From Nitrospirota bacterium (lineage in GTDB: Bacteria; Nitrospirota_A; Leptospirillia; Leptospirillales; Leptospirillaceae), in the NCBI GenBank assembly GCA_021838765.1, contig JAKCCY010000145.1, positions 1 to 6,662 of the forward strand: 6,662 nucleotides of DNA, read 5' to 3'. The notes beneath the pieces were generated by a model. That model did no database searches. It saw only the letters and a program-made list of their open reading frames with translations, and was not told the DNA's origin. Below, in pieces: positions 1 to 5,922 of the stretch. Each line of letters begins with the position of its first letter. Position 1 is the first letter of the stretch. Made by a program: the position numbers and the translations under genes.

Positions 1-1785
1 CATGATCATCGATGCATATCCCATAGGTTGCTCAAGCATCGGTTTTGAATAAAGGGCAAGCGTCCTGCCAACCTTCTCAAGCCAGTCCATCCGTCCGGAA
101 AGGTGGGCAAGACGGTTGAGGGCCCGGCAGGCAACAGCCGATCCTGAGGGTATTGCCGCATCATGGCCGGATTTTGGACGATGAATCAGCTGTTCATGGT
201 CATGGCTCGTAAAATGGAACCCTCCGGCCGCATCATCCCAGAACTTCGAGACGAGAACATCCGCGAGGGAAAGGGCCCAGGCCAGATCTGACGGCCTGTA
301 AACCGTCGCCAGAGACTCGACGAGAGCATCCAGAACATAAGCATAGTCATCAAGATATGCGTTCAGCCTGCTTTCACCCTTCGTCCGGACCGCCAGAAGA
401 TGATCTCCTGTCCAGAGTGTTTCCCGGAGAATATCCAGAATTTTCTGTCCCTCCATGATCCACTCCGGACGGTCAAGGATCCGTCCGGCACGGATCAGTC
501 CGCGGGCAAGGAGACCATTCCAGCCGGTGAGGACCTTGTCATCCTTTCCGGGTGGAATCCTCTGTGAGCGGACGGACAGAAGTTTTTCTTTTGCCGATGA
601 CAAAAGTGAATGAAACGGCCCTTCCGTCAGAGAGAGACGTGAAGCCACCTCCGAAAACGGAAGATTCTTCCTGAAATGCCAGAACTCGTGTTCAAAGTTC
701 GGTGTTTCCGAAAGGCCATAGGTGAGCGATACCACCTGATATTCCTCGGGGGTCAGAATCCTTGAGACCTCTTCACGCGTCCAGACATAATACTTCCCTT
801 CCTCACCTTCAGAGTCGGCATCGAGGGCTGCATGAAACGCCCCGGAACTATCCCTCATTTCCCGAAAAAGCCAAGTCACAATGCCGTCACAAACCGAAGC
901 GAGGCCGGCGTCTTCAGAAAGATGCGCACCTTCGGCGTAGACGCAAAGGAGAAGAGCATTGTCGTAAAGCATCTTTTCAAAATGGGGGATTGTCCATGTG
1001 CCATCCACGCTGTAACGGGAAAAACCGCCACCGATCTGATCGTAAATACCTCCGGAGGCCATCCTCTCCAGTGTGTGTCTTGCCATCCAGAGATCAAAAA
1101 CCTCTCCTTCGCGCTCATACTCCCGGAGACATGCGGCAATATCCATTGGATGGGGAAACTTCGGTGCCGGGGTAAATCCACCGTCTTCCGAGTCGAACCG
1201 GGCTCGAAGGCTGTCCCTGAGACGGGCTTCGGGCTCGATCGTCAGCGAGGACGGATCGGGGTTTGCACCTTCGCCAAGAGCATCCGATCGGGAGAGAAGC
1301 TCCGTCACAGGATGCTTTGTACCGGACAGAGCCTCTTTGTTTTCATCATAAAATTGCCGGATCTGGTGCAGAACCGAAATAAAACCGGGAAGACCGAATC
1401 GGGGACTTTTGGGGAAGTAGGTTCCTCCCGCAAACGGAACCTGGTCAGGGGTCAGAAACATCGTGAGGGGCCAGCCGCCGTTTCTTTTTGTAATCACGGT
1501 ATGAGCCATCTGGTAGATATGATCGAGATCCGGACGTTCTTCCCTGTCGACCTTGATGTTGATGAAAGACTCATTCATGACCGAGGCCGTCTCCGGATCC
1601 TCAAAGGATTCATGGGCCATGACATGACACCAATGGCAGGCGGAGTACCCGATTGAAAGAAGAATCGGGCGATTCGTTTCATGGGCCAGAGAGAGTGCTT
1701 CCGGTCCCCATGGGTACCAGTTCACAGGATTTTCCGCATGCTGAAGAAGATAGGGACTCGTTTCCCGACTCAAGAGATTGGACAT
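1..1785 (-). CDS. Thioredoxin-domain protein, DUF255/YyaL/SPATA20 family (C-terminus cut by window edge)
   Basis: I translated this frame by hand from the ATG at 1785 to the window edge: 595 codons, no stop and no frameshift. Residues 1-160 form the thioredoxin-like DUF255 domain, with the hallmark N-terminus [20 protein letters not shown], a CHWC redox-type motif at 50-53, KVDREERPD at 78-86, GGWP at 103-106 and GGTYFP at 120-125. The remainder matches the family's six-hairpin (alpha/alpha) barrel, related to N-acylglucosamine 2-epimerase-like folds: GGF..APKFP near 202-211, [11 protein letters not shown] at 252-262, [10 protein letters not shown] at 268-277, [14 protein letters not shown] at 322-335, KVLTGWNGL at 417-425 and PSGSAVA at 546-552. 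Family members are usually somewhat under 700 aa, so roughly 90 residues are missing. The start is supported by AAAGGA five bases upstream. The biochemical role of the family is poorly defined; a cytosolic redox or sugar-related function is only inferred. It reads in the same direction as mgtA, but a 358-bp gap with its own promoter-like sequence argues for separate transcription. Confidence 0.93.
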   Translation of the reverse strand, partial: MSNLLSRETSPYLLQHAENPVNWYPWGPEALSLAHETNRPILLSIGYSACHWCHVMAHESFEDPETASVMNESFINIKVDREERPDLDHIYQMAHTVITKRNGGWPLTMFLTPDQVPFAGGTYFPKSPRFGLPGFISVLHQIRQFYDENKEALSGTKHPVTELLSRSDALGEGANPDPSSLTIEPEARLRDSLRARFDSEDGGFTPAPKFPHPMDIAACLREYEREGEVFDLWMARHTLERMASGGIYDQIGGGFSRYSVDGTWTIPHFEKMLYDNALLLCVYAEGAHLSEDAGLASVCDGIVTWLFREMRDSSGAFHAALDADSEGEEGKYYVWTREEVSRILTPEEYQVVSLTYGLSETPNFEHEFWHFRKNLPFSEVASRLSLTEGPFHSLLSSAKEKLLSVRSQRIPPGKDDKVLTGWNGLLARGLIRAGRILDRPEWIMEGQKILDILRETLWTGDHLLAVRTKGESRLNAYLDDYAYVLDALVESLATVYRPSDLAWALSLADVLVSKFWDDAAGGFHFTSHDHEQLIHRPKSGHDAAIPSGSAVACRALNRLAHLSGRMDWLEKVGRTLALYSKPMLEQPMGYASMIM

Positions 1786-1818
1786 CAAGATCCTTTCAAG
1801 GGAACAAACTCCCCTATT

Positions 1819-1847
1819 ATTATAATACAAACCATAAAAAACCAATA
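1819..1847 (-). promoter_or_regulatory. Probable sigma-70 promoter of the DUF255 gene
   Basis: A perfect -10 hexamer TATAAT lies on the minus strand (plus-strand 1819-1824). Upstream, the -35 could be TATTGG with a 17-bp spacer (1842-1847) or TTGGTT with a shorter 15-bp spacer (1840-1845). Transcription would begin near 1812, giving a 5' leader of about 27 nt before the ATG at 1785. Just upstream of the -35 is a small inverted repeat, CATAT-AGGG-ATATG (1851-1864), and TATGCC occurs twice (1846-1851 and 1861-1866). This could be an operator, but no regulator can be named. The -10 is convincing and the -35 is weak. Confidence 0.5.
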
Positions 1848-1864
1848 TGCCATATAGGGATATG

Positions 1865-2102
1865 CCCAGATTGTCTTTCAGATTGTTGGAACTGATCCAA
1901 ACAAGTTTCGAGCAAAAGTGGAACCCTCTTATTCTAACGGGGATGTGAACGATCATCAAATTCCATATTCGTCCACGTTTATACTAGATCTTTTCTGACA
2001 ATCAGAGGATCCAAATCATTGGAGATGGGTCAAAGGGTTCCGTCTATAAGACGCTGACCATCGTGGAGGATCTTCAGGAAGGGAGGGGAAAGGAAAGGCA
2101 GA
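1865..2102. other. Intergenic spacer, no intact gene; possible decayed transposase piece
   Basis: No complete gene is visible here. From the TAG at 1985 the plus strand stays open in one frame (1988 to about 2224, running into the 3' end of mgtA) without a usable start codon. Its middle part reads GSVYKTLTIVEDLQEGRGK (2030-2086), which loosely resembles the N-terminus of IS1634/IS4-type transposases (pattern VY..L.LVES.REGGK..QR). A string near 1902-1925 (GTTTCGAGCAAAAGTGGAAC) resembles the repeated motifs at the ends of IS21-type elements. Both resemblances are from memory and weak. The spacer is best treated as unassigned, perhaps holding old insertion scars. Confidence 0.3.
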
Positions 2103-2133
2103 GTGTCCGGGGCGTGATATCCCCCCCGGACAC
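2103..2133 (-). terminator. Stem-loop after mgtA, probable terminator
   Basis: A perfect 10-bp GC-rich inverted repeat, GTGTCCGGGG (2103-2112) against CCCCGGACAC (2124-2133), encloses an 11-nt loop and begins 10 bases past the TAG stop of mgtA. In the direction of mgtA transcription it is followed by TCTGCCTTTCCTTTCC, which is pyrimidine-rich but not a clean U-tract. The stem and position favour transcript-end formation; the imperfect tail leaves open whether it terminates alone or mainly protects the 3' end. Confidence 0.55.
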
Positions 2134-2143
2134 AAGCGCCACG

Positions 2144-4840
2144 CTAATTGAAGCCATATCTTCGGATAAAGAGGTTCTTGACCATCTGGGCCAAAAGGCA
2201 GTAGGGAACAAGAAGGGCCAATAGCCATGGGAAATAACTCCAGGGCAAGGGGACAAGACCAACCTTCGCTCCCAGGGAAGAAAAGGGAATGGCCACTCCG
2301 AGGATCATGATCAGCGAAGTCATCACAAGAAGCGGAGCGGATGCCCTGCTTTGCAAAAACGGGATCTTCCGGGTACGGATGATATGGACGATCAGTGTCT
2401 GGGAGAGGAGTCCTTCAATGAACCATCCGGACTGGAACAATCCGGCGCTTGCCGGACTGTTCGCCTTGAACACGAACCACATGACAGCAAATGTCGCATA
2501 GTCAAAGATCGAGCTGATGGGTCCCATCACAACCATGAATCGCCCGATATCCCCGATTTCCCATTTGCGAGGCTTTTCGAGATACTCCTCATCGACGTGA
2601 TCGAAGGGGATCGCCGTCTGGGAGAGGTCATAAAGAAGGTTCTGGGTTAAAAGCTGGACCGGCTGCATGGGAAGAAACGGAAGAAAAACGCTCGACCCGA
2701 GAATACTGAAAACATTTCCGAAGTTCGAGCTCGAACCCATCTTGATATATTTGATGATGTTTCCGAACACCTTCCTGCCCTCGATAATCCCCTCTTCCAG
2801 CACAAGAAGACTTTTTTCAAGGAGGATGATATCGGCGGACTCTTTCGCGATATCGACGGCATTGTCGACGGATATCCCGATATCCGAGGCCAAAAGGGCC
2901 GGAGCGTCGTTGATCCCGTCTCCCATAAATCCGACAACATGGCCCTTTCGCTGAAGGGATCGGATGATCCGCTCTTTTTGCGAAGGAGAAAGCTTCGCGA
3001 AAACCGTTGTTTTCTCCACCCGTGAGTCGAGATCTTCATCGGAGATCTCGGACAGCTCTCCCCCCAGCATCAGGGAGTCCACCTCAAGCCCCACCTCACG
3101 ACAGATTTTTCTTGTCACAAGATCGTTGTCACCTGTCAGAACCTTGACCGAAACTCCTTTTTTCCCCAAAAGGCGAATAGCTTCCATCGCCGTTTCTTTC
3201 GGAGGATCCAGAAACGCCACATAGCCAAGGAGGGTGAGATCCGACTCGTCGGCCACAGAATAGGAGGGGCCACGCTGTGAGACTTCTTTTGCCGCAACGG
3301 CGATGACACGCATTCCGTCATTGTTGAGATCATTGGCAAGTGCCATGCAGCGATCCCTTGAGACCGACTCGATCGGGATGATCTCACCGTCAATTTCGGC
3401 AAATTGGCAGATATTGAAGATCTCCTCGAGAGCGCCCTTGCAGATCAGAACATGGCTCCTGTCCTTCCTCTCGAGGATGACGGACATTCGTTTTCTCGCG
3501 AAATCAAATGGGATCTCGTCGATCTTCTGATAATCCCGCTCGACGGCCAGGTCTCCCCAGATTTCATGATGTTTCAAGATCGCGACATCCAGAAGATTTT
3601 TCAGACCCGTCTGATAGAAGCTGTTTAGAAAGGCATATTTCAGAACATGGTTCTTTGGATTGCCGAGGGGGTCCACATACTTTTCAAGAACAACCTTGTC
3701 CTGTGTCAATGTTCCTGTCTTGTCGGTGCATAAAACATCGATGGCACCAAAGTTCTGAATGGCCGGAAGCCTCTTGACGATGACCTTTCTCTTGGCCATC
3801 GACAAGGCTCCTCTTGCAAGATTCACCGTGACAATCATCGGAAGCATCTCGGGCGTCAGCCCGACGGCAACCGCCACGGCAAACATGAACGCCTCAAGCC
3901 AGGCCCCCTTGGAAAACCCATTGATCAGAAAGACCATCGGTGTCATGACCACCATGAATTTCAGCATGAGCCATGTAAAACGGTGTATTCCGCGGTCGAA
4001 TGAAGACAGGGAACGCCCTTCGGAGATGGTTTTTGCAACGGATCCGAGAAACGTCTCCCTGCCGGTTTTCAGAACAATCGCCTGGGCTGTTCCACTGATC
4101 ACATTGGTTCCCATAAAACAGATGTTTTGAAGGTCCGGAAGGTTGACCGTTCTTGAAGCGTCAGGAGGCGGGGGGAACGGGAATTTCTCCACCGGAAGGG
4201 ACTCTCCTGTCAGTGAGGACTGACTGACAAACAGATCCTTGGAATAGGTCAGCCGCACATCGGCGGGTACCATGTCTCCTGCCGAAAGGTGGATCAGGTC
4301 GCCGGGAACCACCTCCCGGATGGGAACCTCCTGACGGATGGAAATCATTTTATCTTCCGAAGACTCTTCCTCTTTTGCCGGCCCTGACCTGACGACCCTG
4401 ATCACCGTGGCCTTGGTGCTCACCATCGCTTTCAGACGCATCGCTGCCTGACTTGAGCGGTATTCCTGAAAAAAAGTAAGGAAAACGCTGACCGTGACCA
4501 TGATTCCCATAACAACGGAACCGCTTTTGTCATCCGTCAGATAGGAGATGATCGCCAGAGCTGTCAGCAGAAGGATGAAAGGGTTCAAGAATGCCTTCAG
4601 AAGCTGTTTTGGCCAATGAAGACCCTCCTGATCAATTTCATTGGTTCCGATCGCAGCAAGCCTGGCTCTGGCAATCTCCTCGGTCAGCCCCTGTGGACTT
4701 CCCTCAAGCACATTCAAAAGCTCTTCAAGATTCCATCGGCTGGCTTTTTGAAAAAAACCGTTGTGTCGGTAGGGCTCAGAAGAGTCCGGCCTTTGTGGCG
4801 GATTTTTAAAACCACCCTCTTTTTTTGGTTGAACAAGCAT
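2144..4840 (-). CDS. mgtA: Mg2+-importing P-type ATPase (P3B, MgtA/MgtB class)
   Basis: A complete inner-membrane ATP-driven pump of 898 aa, the usual length for MgtA. The start chosen is the ATG at 4840 because GAGGGG sits five bases upstream; the frame stays open upstream to 4963, but that extension has no ribosome site and no family character. Visible in order: a cytosolic N-terminus; membrane segments near 84-100 and 107-127; an actuator domain with the TGES dephosphorylation loop at 211-214; segments near 290-309 and 317-344, the latter with the class-typical GLTPEMLPMI around PEM 330-332; the phosphorylation site DKTGT with Asp373; a nucleotide-binding domain; TGDN at 569-572; the hinge GDGINDAPAL at 640-649; then six more helices from about 694 to 888, including SSNFGNVFS and QNLLYDLSQTAIPFD. 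The PEM motif and the last two strings are what separate MgtA/MgtB from Ca2+ or Na+/K+ pumps. The family imports Mg2+ into the cytoplasm and is typically induced when Mg2+ is scarce. It is followed by a stem-loop and preceded by a structured leader and a small ORF on the same strand. No key residue is missing. Confidence 0.96.
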   Translation of the reverse strand: MLVQPKKEGGFKNPPQRPDSSEPYRHNGFFQKASRWNLEELLNVLEGSPQGLTEEIARARLAAIGTNEIDQEGLHWPKQLLKAFLNPFILLLTALAIISYLTDDKSGSVVMGIMVTVSVFLTFFQEYRSSQAAMRLKAMVSTKATVIRVVRSGPAKEEESSEDKMISIRQEVPIREVVPGDLIHLSAGDMVPADVRLTYSKDLFVSQSSLTGESLPVEKFPFPPPPDASRTVNLPDLQNICFMGTNVISGTAQAIVLKTGRETFLGSVAKTISEGRSLSSFDRGIHRFTWLMLKFMVVMTPMVFLINGFSKGAWLEAFMFAVAVAVGLTPEMLPMIVTVNLARGALSMAKRKVIVKRLPAIQNFGAIDVLCTDKTGTLTQDKVVLEKYVDPLGNPKNHVLKYAFLNSFYQTGLKNLLDVAILKHHEIWGDLAVERDYQKIDEIPFDFARKRMSVILERKDRSHVLICKGALEEIFNICQFAEIDGEIIPIESVSRDRCMALANDLNNDGMRVIAVAAKEVSQRGPSYSVADESDLTLLGYVAFLDPPKETAMEAIRLLGKKGVSVKVLTGDNDLVTRKICREVGLEVDSLMLGGELSEISDEDLDSRVEKTTVFAKLSPSQKERIIRSLQRKGHVVGFMGDGINDAPALLASDIGISVDNAVDIAKESADIILLEKSLLVLEEGIIEGRKVFGNIIKYIKMGSSSNFGNVFSILGSSVFLPFLPMQPVQLLTQNLLYDLSQTAIPFDHVDEEYLEKPRKWEIGDIGRFMVVMGPISSIFDYATFAVMWFVFKANSPASAGLFQSGWFIEGLLSQTLIVHIIRTRKIPFLQSRASAPLLVMTSLIMILGVAIPFSSLGAKVGLVPLPWSYFPWLLALLVPYCLLAQMVKNLFIRRYGFN

Positions 4841-4861
4841 AAAATCCCCTCGAAAACTTTT

Positions 4862-5000
4862 GCGGAACGAGTGATCCGCGCAGATTGAATACAGGCGATT
4901 GTCCCACCCAGAGTGATAAAGGGGCCCAAGTTTTCCCTTAAGATATGGAAGCCGGGGGGACAATCGGCCTATCGGTCATCAGATCGGCGATTCCGACCTG
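4862..5000 (-). promoter_or_regulatory. Structured leader ahead of mgtA with competing stem-loops
   Basis: If transcription enters from upstream, the RNA before mgtA can form several stems. (1) 4980-5000: an 8-bp stem (one G-U) around a five-base loop. (2) A long-range stem pairing 4954-4966 with 4896-4908, 12 of 13 positions, enclosing about 45 nt. (3) 4862-4879: GCGGA/TCCGC, about 11 nt before the mgtA Shine-Dalgarno. The segment GGCGATT (plus-strand) occurs at 4894-4900 and at 4986-4992, flanking a shared near-complement AATCGGCC (4962-4969), so the upstream and downstream pairings could be mutually exclusive. There is no U-tract after any stem, so control at translation or by Rho is more likely than classical attenuation. 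I do not recognise the M-box (ykoK) Mg2+ riboswitch consensus here. That the leader is regulatory is inferred. Confidence 0.4.
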
Positions 5001-5017
5001 TTCATGGCTCGAAATCC

Positions 5018-5134
5018 CTATGGAGAGATTCTCCCGAGGATTCCCGGCTCATTTAACAGGGTCAGAACGAAACGGATCCTGAAAAAAAAGATCTGAAAAA
5101 CGTGACGCACGGTGCGAAACAGGAAGCGAAACAT
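5018..5134 (-). CDS. Small Phe/Arg-rich peptide upstream of mgtA (38 aa, unrecognised)
   Basis: A 38-codon ORF with one of the best ribosome binding sites in the window: GGGGGAGGT ending four bases before the ATG at 5134. The peptide begins MFRFLFRTVRHVFQIFFFR and ends NEPGILGRISP. It contains 8 Phe and 6 Arg and no Lys. Arg3, Arg7, Arg10, Gln14 and Arg21 recur at helical intervals, giving one cationic and one strongly hydrophobic face over residues 2-27, so it would probably lie on or in the membrane. An in-frame ATG at 5227 would extend it to 69 aa but lacks a ribosome site. The stop is 177 bp before the mgtA start, on the same strand, with no clear terminator between, so it may share the mgtA transcript. 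It could be a leader peptide controlling mgtA or a small membrane regulator, as known for mgtA systems elsewhere, or a chance ORF. I recognise no homologue. The GGGG/CCCC bases around the Shine-Dalgarno can form a 4-bp hairpin. Confidence 0.45.
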   Translation of the reverse strand: MFRFLFRTVRHVFQIFFFRIRFVLTLLNEPGILGRISP

Positions 5135-5267
5135 GGGGACCTCCCCCTTTTTTGAAAAAGATTCACGATAGAGCAAAAGGAGCGGACCGAAAAAAGCTCT
5201 TGAGCCGTTCAAAATGGACAGGCGCATGGCGTTTTTGGTCTGGCTTAACGATCACTCATTGGGTTTC

Positions 5268-5344
5268 AAAAAAGCGGAAGGGAACAGGAGGAGAAAAACA
5301 TGGAGGAAAAATCGATTTAAAGCATTTCCTCCTTTCCCTTCCGC
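5268..5344 (-). terminator. Strong rho-independent-type terminator, leftward
   Basis: The arms at 5274-5292 and 5327-5344 pair over 18 bp with a single bulged C (5285): 11 bp of GCGGAAGGGAA, then 7 bp of AGGAGGA. The loop is 34 nt. On the minus strand the stem is followed directly by TTTTTT (5273-5268), the classical arrangement for leftward termination; there is no U-tract on the plus-strand side. It lies about 130 bp upstream of the 38-codon ORF, so it would insulate that ORF and mgtA from transcription entering from the right. The long loop is unusual. On the plus strand the same arm presents AGGAGGA seven bases before a six-codon ORF (5300-5320), probably a coincidence of purine-rich sequence. 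Confidence 0.6.
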
Positions 5345-5579
5345 CTAGGACTCGAGTCTTGACCCATCAGGGCCCTTTCTTTTGTTAGGGAAGATGGCTT
5401 TTCCGAAAAAAACCCTCTTAAGGGAGTCTTTCCGGCCCATTCCTTCACCTTGGTGGCGGCATCCCGAACAGGAATCCGAAAAATCAGGACCCAATCCGAT
5501 GACACCTTCGGTAAGCTGTCCAATCATTCATTTCAGTCGAGATGATCAGGAGCATCTTCGCTCATGATTAAACGAAGAT
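5268..5579 (-). ncRNA. Candidate short leftward transcript (about 310 nt)
   Basis: A consensus-like promoter (5585-5614) and a strong terminator (5268-5344) on the same strand enclose this segment. The predicted 5' end falls at the start of a 7-bp stem, ATCTTCG/CGAAGAT (5554-5560 with 5573-5579, 12-nt loop), which would give a structured 5' end. Open frames inside (for example 5317-5523 with a TTG start, or 5345-5527) lack good ribosome sites and resemble nothing I know; the first runs into the terminator stem. A small regulatory RNA is the simplest reading, a short unrecognised protein the alternative. The existence of the transcript is inferred from its two ends only. Confidence 0.3.
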
Positions 5580-5584
5580 TTTCA

Positions 5585-5614
5585 AAGGTAACCGGCCCGA
5601 GTCTTGGTTGTCAA
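5585..5614 (-). promoter_or_regulatory. Candidate sigma-70 promoter, leftward
   Basis: The minus strand carries a perfect -35 TTGACA (plus-strand 5609-5614), an 18-bp spacer, and a -10 TACCTT (5585-5590) that keeps the key T, A and final T of the consensus. Transcription would start near 5578-5579. It points away from the PEP-CTERM gene and reads toward the terminator at 5268-5344. The -10 is mediocre, so the call is tentative. Confidence 0.4.
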
Positions 5615-5678
5615 GGATTTTTTCCATTTCCAGAATATTTTTGAAAATCCGCTCCATCTTCGGAGCAAAGGAAGAGCT

Positions 5679-5731
5679 ACAGGAACCGTCAGTTTTTTTT
5701 ACAGAACCATCAGATCTTTTTACAGAAAGAT
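5679..5731 (+). repeat. Three direct repeats with about 21-bp phasing, likely activator sites
   Basis: The repeats are ACAGGAACCGTCAG (5679-5692), ACAGAACCATCAG (5701-5713) and the partial ACAGAAAGAT (5722-5731), separated by T-rich runs. The common core is ACAG-AACC-TCAG. The repeat distance of 21-22 bp is two helical turns, so all copies face the same side of the DNA. The last copy also forms an inverted repeat, ATCTTT-N6-AAAGAT (5714-5731). They lie about 105-157 bp upstream of the predicted start site of the sigma-54 promoter, the usual distance for enhancer-binding activators. Binding is inferred. Confidence 0.5.
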
Positions 5732-5809
5732 TGGTCCGATGCACAAAAAAAAACATCTCCCAAACCAAAAAAATCCTTTAATCCTTTAAAAACAATAAAA
5801 ACATATACC

Positions 5810-5825
5810 TGGCACAACACTTGCT
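5810..5825 (+). promoter_or_regulatory. Sigma-54 (RpoN) -24/-12 promoter of the PEP-CTERM gene
   Basis: The sequence TGGCACAACACTTGCT matches the consensus TGGCAC-N5-TTGCW exactly, with the invariant GG (5811-5812) and GC (5823-5824) at the required spacing. The start site would be near 5836, leaving an 87-nt leader before the ATG at 5923. No competing -10/-35 promoter is evident. Sigma-54 promoters need an ATP-driven enhancer-binding activator, and phased repeats at 5679-5731 are well placed for one. An AT-rich stretch between them, including the tandem ATCCTTTA repeat (5773-5788), could help bend the DNA. In some exosortase bacteria, PEP-CTERM genes are controlled by RpoN and the PrsK/PrsR two-component pair, which fits. 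Confidence 0.8.
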
Positions 5826-5922
5826 TATGAAATCGCAACAAGAATTTTAACCCGATGGGAATATCCCAAAGGGTCGATCTGGACCTCAGTGGAATCCATG
5901 CTTCCCTAACCAAGGACGGAAC

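Larger units (their letters stand above)
4841..5922. other. 1.1-kb regulatory intergenic region between divergent genes
   Basis: Apart from the 38-codon ORF, no convincing gene is present on either strand. From left to right it holds the mgtA leader, the small ORF, an unassigned stretch of about 130 bp (5135-5267), a strong leftward terminator, the body of a candidate short transcript, its candidate promoter, the phased direct repeats, and the sigma-54 promoter with its leader. I could not find a persuasive promoter for mgtA or the small ORF, although one would be expected at 5000-5267. A small hairpin GCTCC/GGAGC at 5651-5666 just left of the repeats has no clear role. Several poly-A/T runs make short spurious terminator-like signals common here. 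Confidence 0.6.

Noticed and set aside
832..1656. A 274-codon open frame on the plus strand
   Set aside because: It lies wholly antisense to the DUF255 coding region, which is unmistakable from its conserved motifs. The plus-strand product is Arg/His/Gly-rich, resembles nothing and has no ribosome site.
4841..4963. N-terminal extension of MgtA by 41 residues
   Set aside because: The frame is open, but the extra residues lack family character and a ribosome site, while the ATG at 4840 has GAGGGG at good spacing and gives the usual 898-aa length.
4841..5017. M-box (ykoK) Mg2+ riboswitch upstream of mgtA
   Set aside because: I could not find the conserved M-box core sequences; only generic stem-loops and a duplicated pairing segment are visible.
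5135..5147. Plus-strand terminator GGGG-ACCT-CCCC followed by T-run
   Set aside because: The stem is only 4 bp, there is no plus-strand gene to its left, and the sequence is fully explained as the Shine-Dalgarno and A-rich leader of the 38-codon ORF on the other strand.
5399..5424. Minus-strand terminator CCCTTAAGAGGG followed by T7
   Set aside because: Only about 4 bp of stem around a four-base loop; much weaker than the 18-bp stem at 5268-5344.
5317..5527. Small minus-strand ORFs of 60-68 codons
   Set aside because: One needs a TTG start, neither has a proper Shine-Dalgarno, and the longer one runs through the terminator stem. No recognisable protein pattern.
5568..5789. Overlapping ORFs on both strands across the direct repeats
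   Set aside because: Their repetitive residues (such as GSVKKTDGS) simply translate the phased DNA repeats; no ribosome sites and no family resemblance.
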